Below, piece after piece: positions 7,377-14,618 of a stretch of 64,000 bases of DNA; position 1 is the stretch's first letter; every line of letters starts with the position of its first letter. Below the pieces are notes generated by a model. That model worked only from the letters and a program-made list of their open reading frames with translations. It was not told the DNA's origin and made no database searches. This DNA is from Kitasatospora acidiphila (lineage in GTDB: Bacteria; Actinomycetota; Actinomycetes; Streptomycetales; Streptomycetaceae). Position numbers and translations under genes: made by a program. The stretch covers positions 7,876,501 to 7,940,500 of the forward strand of contig NZ_VIGB01000003.1 of assembly GCF_006636205.1 (NCBI RefSeq). The letters run 5' to 3'.

Positions 7377-8435
7377 ATGCCGATCACCGCCCGATCGCGG
7401 AGCCGAACCACCGTGTTCGCGCCGCGTCTCGCTGCCCTGCTCCGGGACCGCCTGGGCCAGGATGTGTTCCGCCTGGAGCCCGACACCATCGGGATCGCCG
7501 GCCCCGAGGCCATGGACCGGGTGCTCGCCGCCCGGCGCGCCACCGAGACCGAGCGGCCCACCTTCAAGCCGCTGCACGGGCGCTCGATCGGCCGCCCCGA
7601 GGCCTCCGCGGTGATGCGGACCATCGGCGGTGACGTCCGCGAGGCATTGAAGAAACCAATTCCGGAGAATGTCGACCTGAGCGGTCCGTGGCCGATCACC
7701 GGTCATTTCTTTCTGCGCGACCTCATTCTCGGAAACGACCCCTACCGATTGCGGCTGCTGATGAGCCGTAATCTGGAATTGACGCCGAAGCTCACCTGGT
7801 CGGTCATCGCCGCCGGCGCCGCACTGCCCCGGCGGCCGCGGCCGGAAGAGCAGCTGACCGGAGTGGCGCGGCTGTTCGCCGACGCCACCGGATACCAGGA
7901 CCGCCGCTATGCGATGGGGATGTACCGGCGCGCCGCCGCCCCCGTCTGCTTCACCGTCTCCACGCTGGTGGCCAACGCGCTCTGGCTCGGCGCGCCCTTC
8001 GACGAGGGGGCGTCCAACCGGAACATCATCCATGAGTCGGCGCGCCTGCTGCCGCCCTCCTGGAACATCCTGCGCTACGCCTCGCCCGAGTACCCGGCCA
8101 TCGACTCGCGGATCGGCCCCGCCGACGACGTGCTGATCCTGCCGCTGCTCTCGCACCGCGATCCGGCCCTGTGGGACGCCCCCGAGGAGTTCCGCCCCGA
8201 GCGCTGGGACTCGATCGACCCGGACACCGCTCCCGGCTACCTGCCGTTCGGCCACATCTCCGAACGCTGCTGGGGCCGCCACATGGTGATGCCGCTGGCC
8301 GAACTGCTGCTCGACCTGATCCGCCGCCAGGGACTGACGGTCGACCCGGAGCAGCAGCGGGCCAAGGTGCCGCTGGTCGGGCTCCTCGGCGTGGAGGAAA
8401 TCAGGCTGATCAAGGAGGCTCGCGGTGCCCGTTGA
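7377..8435 (+). CDS. Small non-canonical cytochrome P450, probable atropopeptide-forming enzyme
   Basis: A 352-residue P450, about 50 residues shorter than usual. The K-helix 'HESAR' (E220, R223), 'EEFRPERW' and heme loop 'FGHISERCWG' (Cys about 298) identify the family. The loop has Ile where the second Gly is expected, and no canonical A-G-x-[DE]-T-T I-helix motif is visible; the corresponding region reads 'APVCFTVSTLVANALW'. Placement just behind the AWYFWY precursor points to the enzyme that cross-links the core. ATG 7377 has CCGGAG upstream. The middle of the gene (7640-7790) is less GC-rich than its neighbours, consistent with acquisition. Its stop overlaps the next P450 start. Confidence 0.82.
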   Translation: MPITARSRSRTTVFAPRLAALLRDRLGQDVFRLEPDTIGIAGPEAMDRVLAARRATETERPTFKPLHGRSIGRPEASAVMRTIGGDVREALKKPIPENVDLSGPWPITGHFFLRDLILGNDPYRLRLLMSRNLELTPKLTWSVIAAGAALPRRPRPEEQLTGVARLFADATGYQDRRYAMGMYRRAAAPVCFTVSTLVANALWLGAPFDEGASNRNIIHESARLLPPSWNILRYASPEYPAIDSRIGPADDVLILPLLSHRDPALWDAPEEFRPERWDSIDPDTAPGYLPFGHISERCWGRHMVMPLAELLLDLIRRQGLTVDPEQQRAKVPLVGLLGVEEIRLIKEARGAR

Positions 8436-9626
8436 ACCGCAGCTCGTCGACGAGTCGTTCTTCGGCCGCCAGCACCAGGACTACCGCCAGTGGCGGGAGC
8501 AGGGCGGTGCGCGGCGGGTCCGGTTCGGCGGGCCGGTGCGGATCGAGGGCTGGCTGGTCACGGGCCACGCCGACTGCCGGGCGGCGCTCGCGGATCCGCG
8601 GCTGAGCAAGGACAGCGCGGCCCAGCGGTACGGCGACCTGATCGGCCTCACCGAGGGTCCCGGCGAGTCGCTGATGCGCCACATGCTCAACTCCGACCCG
8701 CCGCACCACACCCGGCTGCGCAAGCTGGTGCAGAAGGCCTACACCATGCGGCGGGTGGCCGGTATGCGGCCGCTGATCGAGGGCCATGTCGATCGGCTGC
8801 TCGATGGGTTGGCGGGCCAGGACGAGGCCGACCTGATCGCCGAATTCGCGCTGCCGCTGCCGGTCTCGGTGGTCTTCGACCTGTTCGGGGCTCCGCAGGA
8901 CGAGCACGAGGCCCTCCAGATCCGGGGCAACTCGATCCCCGAGAGCGGTGGCGGCGACGGCGAAGTGTCCGTCATGACCGCCGAGTCGATGCTCGAATAC
9001 ATCCAGGCGCTGATCCGGCACAAGCGCGAGCACCCGGCCGACGACCTGCTCAGCGGCCTGCTCGCGGCGCGTGACGGCGAGGACCGGCTCACCGAGGAGG
9101 AGATCACCTCGATGGCCTTCCTGCTGGTGGTGGCCGGCCACCAGACCACCGTCAACCTGATAGCCAACGGCGTCTACACCCTGCTCACCCACCCCGAGCA
9201 ACTCGCCGCGCTGCGCGCCGACCCCAGCCTGATGGCCGGCGCGGTCGAGGAAGTGCTGCGCTACGAAAGCTCGTTCGCGATCGCCTCGATGCGCTACACC
9301 ACCGAGCCGGTGGTGATCGCCGGAACCGAGATCCCGGCGGGGGAGTTCGTGCAGATCGGCCTGCTGGCCGCGAACCGCGACCCGGCGGTCTTCCCGGATC
9401 CCGACCGGTTCGACATCACCCGCGACAGCTCCCGGCACCTCGCCTTCGGGCACGGCATCCACCACTGCCTGGGCGCGCCGCTGGCCCGGCTGCAGGCCGA
9501 GGTGGCGTTCACCCGGATCCTCGACCGGTATCCGAAGCTGCGACTGGCGCTGCCGGCCGAGGAGTTGGAGTGGCAGTACAACCCCGGCACCGGGGGCTGC
9601 TGGAACTGCCTGTGCTACTGCGGTAG
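8425..9626 (+). CDS. Second cytochrome P450 of the RiPP operon (3' end frameshifted as given)
   Basis: A canonical P450 of about 400 residues: I-helix 'AGHQTTVN', K-helix 'EEVLRYE', heme loop 'FGHGIHHCLG'. The GTG at 8425 has a perfect AAGGAGG and overlaps the previous stop by 11 bases, so translation is coupled and joint function with the precursor and first P450 is likely. Near the C-terminus the frame drifts at the GGGGG run 9592-9596. With one more base it ends 'GTGGLLELPVLLR' and stops at 9624-9626, 16 bases before the convergent gene ends. As given, the frame runs on antisense through that gene, which is implausible. Likely role: additional oxidation or cross-linking of the core peptide (inference). 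Confidence 0.8.
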
Positions 9627-9642
9627 TTGCCCGACCATGAGT

Positions 9643-10743
9643 TCAGGAAGCCGCGGCCGGGAGGTCGATCAGGTCGGCCAGCCGGGCCCGGTGCGCCCCC
9701 GGGGTGCCCAGCGCGATCTGGTCGGCCTTGGCGCGCTTCAGATACAGGTGGAGCGGGTGCTCCCAGGTCATGCCGATGCCGGCGTGCAACTGGACCGCCT
9801 CCTCGGCCGCCTTCACCGCGACGTCGCCGCAGTAGGCCTGCGCCACGGCGGCGGCGATCTCCGCGTCCGGGTCGCCGGCCGCCAGGGTGACGGCGGCGTA
9901 GCGGGCGGCGGCGTCGGCCGACTCCACGTCCGCGAAGAGATCGGCCAGCCGGTGCTTGAGGGCCTGGAAGCCGCCGACGGCCCGCCCGAACTGCCGACGC
10001 TCCTTCAGGTAGTCGATCGTGGTCTGCAGGCACCACCGCGCGACACCGACCTGCTCGGCGGCCAGCAGTGCGGCCCCGGCGGCGAGCGCCCGCCGGACGG
10101 CGCCCTCGCCGTCCGCGAGCACCAGCTCGCCGGTCGCGCCGGCGAGCGTGACGTCGGCCAACTGCCGGGTCATGTCGAGGGACACCACCGGGGCGACGAC
10201 GGCGTCCGCCGCGGCCACGGCGTACACCGCGAGGCCGTCGCCGGCGGCGGCCGGGACCAGCAGCACATCGGCCTCCAGGGCCCCGGCCACGCTGGTCACC
10301 GTGCCGGTCAGCCGGCCGTCCGCGTCGACCCGCAGCGCGGGCAGCGCACCGTGCGGCGCCGCCGACAGCGGCACCACCAGCGCGGCGGTCCGCTCGTTGG
10401 CGGCGAGCGCGGCCAGCAACTCGCTGTCGGAGTCCAGCAGGACGGTGGTCGCCACCACCGCGCTGGTGAGGAACGGCACCGGGGCCACCGCGCGGCCGAG
10501 CTCCTCCAGGACGGCGGCGGCCTCGACGGCCGTCGCGCCGTCGCCCCCGCGCTCCTCGGGCACCAGCAGACCGGCCAGGCCGAGGTCGGCGGCCAGTACC
10601 TTCCACAGCTCGGCGACGATCGAGCGGTCGCCGTCGTAGAGCGCCGTCACCGCCGCCGGGTCGCACCGGTCGGCCAGCAGGTCGCGCACGACGGAGCGCA
10701 GGTCGGCCTCGACGTCGGTGGTGAGCAGGTTGAGGTCGCTCAC
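9643..10743 (-). CDS. Acyl-CoA dehydrogenase, short (beta-type) subunit
   Basis: A 366-residue member of the acyl-CoA dehydrogenase family with the FAD-binding C-terminal helical domain ('RRQFGRAVGGFQALKH', 'QLHAGIGMTWEHPLHLYLKRAK'). The middle beta domain is weakly conserved. It starts at GTG 10743, overlapping the upstream dehydrogenase stop by four bases (GTGA). Adjacent pairs of one full and one degenerate dehydrogenase often form alpha2-beta2 enzymes that act on bulky acyl-CoAs such as steroid side chains, and this pair looks like that type. The substrate is not known. Confidence 0.82.
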   Translation of the reverse strand: MSDLNLLTTDVEADLRSVVRDLLADRCDPAAVTALYDGDRSIVAELWKVLAADLGLAGLLVPEERGGDGATAVEAAAVLEELGRAVAPVPFLTSAVVATTVLLDSDSELLAALAANERTAALVVPLSAAPHGALPALRVDADGRLTGTVTSVAGALEADVLLVPAAAGDGLAVYAVAAADAVVAPVVSLDMTRQLADVTLAGATGELVLADGEGAVRRALAAGAALLAAEQVGVARWCLQTTIDYLKERRQFGRAVGGFQALKHRLADLFADVESADAAARYAAVTLAAGDPDAEIAAAVAQAYCGDVAVKAAEEAVQLHAGIGMTWEHPLHLYLKRAKADQIALGTPGAHRARLADLIDLPAAAS

Positions 10744-11933
10744 TTCCGGAGCTCCTTCCAGGGGATGTCCTTGTCGACCCGCGGCTCGGCGGGGAGGCCG
10801 AGCACCCGCTCGGCGATGATGTTCCGCAGGATCTCCGAGGTGCCGCCCTCGATGGAGTTGCCCTTGGCCCGCAGATAGCGGTAGCCGGCGTCCCGGCCGG
10901 TGAAGTCGACCTTGTCCGGGCGGACCATCGTCCAGTCGGAGTAGCGCAGGCCCGCCTCGCCGAGCAGTTCGAGCTCCAGGCCGGAGAGTTGCTGGGCGAG
11001 CCGGGCGAAGGTCAGCTTCGCCGCCGAGCCCTCCGGGCCCGGCTGGCCGAGCGCCAGCTTCTGCCGCAGCCGCCGGCCGGTGACGCGGGCCACCTCGGCG
11101 TCCACCCACAGCCGCAGCAGCCGGTCGTGCAGCTCGGGGGTGCGCAGCTCGGGATGCTCGCGCCAGGTGCGGGAGACCACGCCCACCATGCCGCTCTCGC
11201 GCGCCACGGCGCCGCCGCCGATCGACACCCGCTCGTTGTTGAGGGTGGCGTTGGAGACCTTCCAGCCCTCGCCCTCGGCCCCGAGCCGCTGGGTGTCGGG
11301 GATCCGCACGTCGGTGAGGAAGACCTCGTTGAACTCGGCCTCGCCGGTGATCTGCCGCAGTGGGCGGACGTCCACGCCCGGGTCGGTCATCGGGCACAGG
11401 AAGTAGGTGATGCCCTGGTGCTTGGGCAGGTCCGGGTCGGTGCGGGCGACCAGGATCGCGAACGCGGCGTTGTGCGCTCCCGAGGTCCACACCTTCTGGC
11501 CGTTGACCACCCAGCTGTCGCCGTCCCGGACCGCGCGGGTGGCCACCGCCGCCAGGTCGGAGCCGGCGCCCGGCTCGCTGAAGAGCTGGCACCACACCTC
11601 CTCGCCGGTCCACAGCGGCCGCAGGAAGCGCTCCTTCTGCTCCTCGGTGCCGAACCGCAGGATGGTCGGCGCGGCCATGCCCAGCCCGATGCCGTTGGAC
11701 TCCGGCTTGTTGTCGGGTGCCCCGGCCTCGGCGAAGAGCCGGTCCACCTCGGCCTGGAGAGCCCGCGGCAGCCCCGACCCGCCGTGGCCCGGCGGGAAGT
11801 ACACCCAGGCCAGCCCGGCGTCGTAGCGGGCCTGCAGGAACGCCGACCGCTCGGTGGCGGCCGGGTCGTGCGCGGCAAGGAAGTCGGCGACCCGGCGCCG
11901 CAGTTCCGCGCGCTGCGTGGTCTCGTCAGCCAT
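10740..11933 (-). CDS. Acyl-CoA dehydrogenase, full-length subunit
   Basis: A 397-residue FAD enzyme that introduces an alpha-beta double bond into acyl-CoA. 'LFSEPGAGSDLAAV' and 'WVVNGQKVWTSGAHNA' are the family signatures of the middle domain, and 'SIEGGTSEILRNIIAERVLGLP' is the C-terminal signature. It overlaps the shorter dehydrogenase downstream and follows a HAD phosphatase in the same operon. The ATG at 11933 has only a weak ribosome site of its own. The strong GAGGAG upstream is correctly spaced for a six-codon open frame that overlaps this start, so translation may be coupled. Confidence 0.88.
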   Translation of the reverse strand: MADETTQRAELRRRVADFLAAHDPAATERSAFLQARYDAGLAWVYFPPGHGGSGLPRALQAEVDRLFAEAGAPDNKPESNGIGLGMAAPTILRFGTEEQKERFLRPLWTGEEVWCQLFSEPGAGSDLAAVATRAVRDGDSWVVNGQKVWTSGAHNAAFAILVARTDPDLPKHQGITYFLCPMTDPGVDVRPLRQITGEAEFNEVFLTDVRIPDTQRLGAEGEGWKVSNATLNNERVSIGGGAVARESGMVGVVSRTWREHPELRTPELHDRLLRLWVDAEVARVTGRRLRQKLALGQPGPEGSAAKLTFARLAQQLSGLELELLGEAGLRYSDWTMVRPDKVDFTGRDAGYRYLRAKGNSIEGGTSEILRNIIAERVLGLPAEPRVDKDIPWKELRK

Positions 11934-11946
11934 GGCAGCCTTTCAT
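11926..11946 (-). CDS. Six-codon upstream frame MKGCHG overlapping the dehydrogenase start
   Basis: ATG at 11946 lies eight bases behind GAGGAG (11955-11960). The frame reads M-K-G-C-H-G and stops with a TGA that overlaps codons 2-3 of the dehydrogenase. The strong ribosome site serves this mini-frame better than the gene itself, so it probably acts by translational coupling. No independent peptide function is claimed. Confidence 0.35.
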   Translation of the reverse strand: MKGCHG

Positions 11947-11981
11947 GGGGGTAACTCCTCTGTGATTGCGGAGACTTGAGG

Positions 11982-12638
11982 TCAGGGCCGGCGGGACAGG
12001 CCGGGGACCAGGTCGGCGAGTGCGGCGCGGGTGGTGTCGGGGTCGGTGTGGAGCAGCGCCCGCATGCCGACCGCGCGGGCGCCGAGCACGTTCGGCTCGG
12101 CGTCGTCGATGAACAGCACCCGGTCGGCCGGGAGGCCGAGTCGGGCCAGGGTGTGCCGGTAGATCGGGGCGAGCGGCTTGCGCAGGCCCACTTCGCCGGA
12201 GACCACCACGGGATCGAAGAGCGCGTCGATCCGCTCGCGCGGGTAGGTGTTGCCCCAGCTGTTGGAGAGCAGGGCCACCCTGATCCCGTGCTCGCGCAAC
12301 TCGCCCGCCAGCGCGAACATCGCGGGGTCGGGGCGCATCCCGGCGAACAGCCGGTCCAGCACGCCGACCGGGTCGACCGGCCGGCCGTCGACCGTGCTCA
12401 GCTCGGCGGCGAACAGCGCGTTGAACTCCTCGACCGCCAACTCGCCGGTCTCCAACCGGTGGATGGGGGTGCCGCTCTCGGCGTCGCGGGACAGCCAGGC
12501 CTTGAGCGCGCGGGAGAACGAGGCCGGCTCGATGCCGTCGGCCTCCAGCCACGCCGCGATCGAGTGGCTGACCGGGCCGGTGAGGACGCCGCCGTAGTCG
12601 AAGACCACGGCGTCCACGGCGGTGACAGCTTCGGGCAT
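11982..12638 (-). CDS. HAD-superfamily phosphatase
   Basis: A 218-residue haloacid dehalogenase-like hydrolase. Motif I 'VFDYGGVLT' has the first Asp but a Tyr-Gly in place of the second Asp, as in epoxide-hydrolase N-terminal-like HADs. Motif II is 'ALLSNSWG', and motifs III/IV are 'GLRKPLAPIY' and 'LFIDDAEPN'. It heads the operon with the two acyl-CoA dehydrogenases. A HAD domain of this kind is fused to an acyl-CoA dehydrogenase in animal ACAD10, so a joint role in hydroxy-acyl-CoA catabolism is possible (inference). ATG 12638 follows AGGGGAA. Its upstream operators are of TetR type, and one is broken by an IS element. Confidence 0.85.
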   Translation of the reverse strand: MPEAVTAVDAVVFDYGGVLTGPVSHSIAAWLEADGIEPASFSRALKAWLSRDAESGTPIHRLETGELAVEEFNALFAAELSTVDGRPVDPVGVLDRLFAGMRPDPAMFALAGELREHGIRVALLSNSWGNTYPRERIDALFDPVVVSGEVGLRKPLAPIYRHTLARLGLPADRVLFIDDAEPNVLGARAVGMRALLHTDPDTTRAALADLVPGLSRRP

Positions 12639-12660
12639 GTTCTTCCCCTCGCGCGTACGT

Positions 12661-12678
12661 ACTAAGCGCTTGCTTAGC
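12661..12678. promoter_or_regulatory. TetR-type operator, proximal copy
   Basis: ACTAAGCGCTTGCTTAGC: near-palindrome with CTAAGC and GCTTAG arms around GCTT, 23 bp upstream of the HAD ATG. An almost identical second copy starts at 12696, 35 bp away. Such tandem sites are typical for fatty-acid or acyl-CoA-responsive TetR repressors. Confidence 0.6.
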
Positions 12679-12693
12679 TCGTGGGCTTCCAAC

Positions 12694-12711
12694 TTACTAA
12701 GCGCTTGCTTA
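12694..12711 (-). promoter_or_regulatory. Distal operator and -10 region, cut by the IS element
   Basis: ACTAAGCGCTTGCTTA (12696-12711) continues, after removal of the IS and one TTA copy, with GT at 13815-13816. Together they rebuild the palindrome ACTAAGC-GCTT-GCTTAGT. On the minus strand TAGTAA (12694-12699) would be a -10 and TTGACG (13819-13824) its -35, 16 bp apart before the insertion. The operator lay between them, the classical repressor position. Confidence 0.55.
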
Positions 12712-13811
12712 CTGGGCGTTTCGCCCCTGAGTGCATTGCTTGGTGATGATTCTCCGGCTGTGTGTCCGCTCCGCCCGCGGTGACCGTAGTGCACGAAGTG
12801 GCAGCAGGGTCGCCTGTCTACGAAGTGACGCCGGGAGTGCGTACTTTCTCCTGTCTCATCCCAAGGAGTAGACCTGAGCCGCATTCGTCCGCCCAACGTC
12901 GAATCCCCTGGGCAGACGGGAAGTTCAGCAGTACGCATACATCATGACGGCTCGTCGACCGTATCCGAGCGACCTATCCGATGCCCGCTGGGCCCTGATC
13001 GAACCCACCCTGACCGCCTGGCGCCAGGCCCGCACCGCACGCGCCCTCGCCTTCGGCCGCCCGCCCGAACACGACCTGCGCGACCTGCTGGACGCGATCC
13101 TCTACGTCGATCGGACCGGCATCCCCTGGCGCTACCTCCCACACGACTACCCACCCCACCAGACCGTGTACGCCTACTTCGCCCGCTGGCAGAAGGACGG
13201 CGTGTTCGCCCAGCTAAACGGCCTCCTACGGCGTCTCGTTCGCACGGCCGAGGGTCGCAACCCCGAGCCGACGGCCTGCATCGTGGACTCCCAGAGCGTC
13301 AAGACCTCCACCAACGTCCCCGCCACAACTCAGGGCATCGACGCCGCCAAAAAGATCACCGGACGCAAGCGCAGCATCATCACCGACACAATCGGCCTGC
13401 TCCTTGCGGTGCTGGTCACCGCCGCGAGCGTCCAGGACGGCACCTCCGGCCGGCAACTGCTGACCCAGGTCGCCTCCGACCATCCCACGCTCCGCAAGGC
13501 CTGGGCCGACATGGGCTACAAGAACGCCGTCGTCGAGCACGGCGCCACCCTTGGAATCGACGTCGAGATCGTCCAACGCGACCCCGCCACCAGGGGATTC
13601 GTCGTCCAACCTCGCCGCTGGGTCGTCGAACGAACCCTGGGCTGGCTCATGAACCACCGGCGCCTGGTCCGCGACTACGAAGCCCTCCCGGCCCGCTCCG
13701 AAGCCATGATTCACGTCGCGATGATCAACCTGATGACCCGCCGCCTCACCGGCGAAGCCACCCCCACCTGGCGCGGAACCTGACCTCCGAAATCAGGGGC
13801 GAAACGCCCAG
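12712..13811 (+). mobile_element. IS5-family insertion sequence, 1100 bp, with TTA target duplication
   Basis: The ends carry a perfect 19-bp inverted repeat, CTGGGCGTTTCGCCCCTGA at 12712 and its complement ending at 13811. TTA is duplicated at 12709-12711 and 13812-13814, as for IS5/IS427-type elements. One transposase gene fills most of it; the left 232 bp are non-coding. Intact ends, intact transposase and an intact target duplication indicate a recent insertion. Confidence 0.92.
12944..13783 (+). CDS. IS5-family DDE transposase
   Basis: A 279-residue transposase. It has the N-terminal IS5-type domain ('YPSDLSDARWALIEP', 'YVDRTGIPWRYLP') and a DDE catalytic core: 'CIVDSQSVKTS' (first Asp), 'WADMGYKN' (second Asp) and 'RRWVVERTLGWLMNHRRL' (Glu with the Y/R-type signature region). 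The frame is uninterrupted, so the element is probably active. No clear ribosome site precedes ATG 12944, as is common for such genes. Its product cuts and joins the element's 19-bp terminal repeats. Confidence 0.93.
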   Translation: MTARRPYPSDLSDARWALIEPTLTAWRQARTARALAFGRPPEHDLRDLLDAILYVDRTGIPWRYLPHDYPPHQTVYAYFARWQKDGVFAQLNGLLRRLVRTAEGRNPEPTACIVDSQSVKTSTNVPATTQGIDAAKKITGRKRSIITDTIGLLLAVLVTAASVQDGTSGRQLLTQVASDHPTLRKAWADMGYKNAVVEHGATLGIDVEIVQRDPATRGFVVQPRRWVVERTLGWLMNHRRLVRDYEALPARSEAMIHVAMINLMTRRLTGEATPTWRGT

Positions 13812-13977
13812 TTAGTGGCGTCAACAGGTAAGAGTTTCGCAGCTGCTGTGGCGCCGGTCACATCAGCGCGCGGAGCGTCTTCCAGTGGATCGGCCGCAAC
13901 TGTCGGCGCTGCTGCGGGAGGGTCGTTGGCTAGGGTGGGCCTACCAATGAGTAGTGGCAGCGGAAGGGGTCGTCAGG

Positions 13978-14511
13978 ATGGCGCAGGCACTGATCACCGG
14001 TGTGGGCGGGCGCGAGCCCGAGGTGGACCCGAGTGCGTTCGTGGCTCCGACCGCGGTGGTGGTCGGCTCGGTCCGGCTGGGCCCGCGGGTGAGCGTCTGG
14101 TACCAGGCGGTGCTGCGCGGCGACGCCGAGGCGATAGCGATCGGTGCCGACTCCAACATCCAGGACAACTCCACGGTGCATGCCGACCCCGGCTTCCCGG
14201 TCGAGGTCGGCGCCCGGGTGACGGTGGGCCACAACGCCGTGCTGCACGGCTGCCTGGTCGAGGACGACTGCCTGGTGGGGATGGGCGCCCGGGTGCTCAA
14301 CGGTGCCCGGATCGGTGCCGGTTCGCTGATCGCGGCGGGTGCCGTGGTGACGCAGGGCAGCGAGATCCCGCCGGGGTCGCTGGTGGCCGGGGTGCCCGCC
14401 AAGGTCCGGCGTCCGCTCACCGAGGCCGAGCAGCTCGGCATCAAGGCCAATGCAGAGGGCTATCTGCTGCTCGCCGAGGCGCACGCCGGTATTGAGCTTG
14501 AGGCGCAGTAG
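13978..14511 (+). CDS. Gamma-class carbonic anhydrase family protein
   Basis: A 177-residue left-handed beta-helix protein with hexapeptide-type repeats ('VAPTAVVVGSVRLGPRVSVW', 'IGAGSLIAAGAVV'). The zinc-ligand pattern is present ('NSTVHADPG' and 'VTVGHNAVLHG', three His). Such proteins hydrate CO2 or act as related acyltransferase-like scaffolds. ATG 13978 has AAGGGG nine bases upstream; an earlier in-frame start at 13954 lacks one. It lies just right of the IS insertion but is transcribed in the other direction from the interrupted operon. Confidence 0.85.
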   Translation: MAQALITGVGGREPEVDPSAFVAPTAVVVGSVRLGPRVSVWYQAVLRGDAEAIAIGADSNIQDNSTVHADPGFPVEVGARVTVGHNAVLHGCLVEDDCLVGMGARVLNGARIGAGSLIAAGAVVTQGSEIPPGSLVAGVPAKVRRPLTEAEQLGIKANAEGYLLLAEAHAGIELEAQ

Positions 14512-14618
14512 TACGGTTATCCGGATTTCGATGACATGTTCCCGTCAGATTCACTCGTCCTGGTGAGTTTGCTCCTGACGCGATCCGGACCGGGACCCGC
14601 CTGGCGGCGGGCGCGGCC

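Noticed and set aside
9627..10878. Continuation of the second P450 frame to an 817-residue protein
   Set aside because: The added part is antisense to a well-conserved acyl-CoA dehydrogenase and shows shadow composition; a one-base frameshift explains it better.
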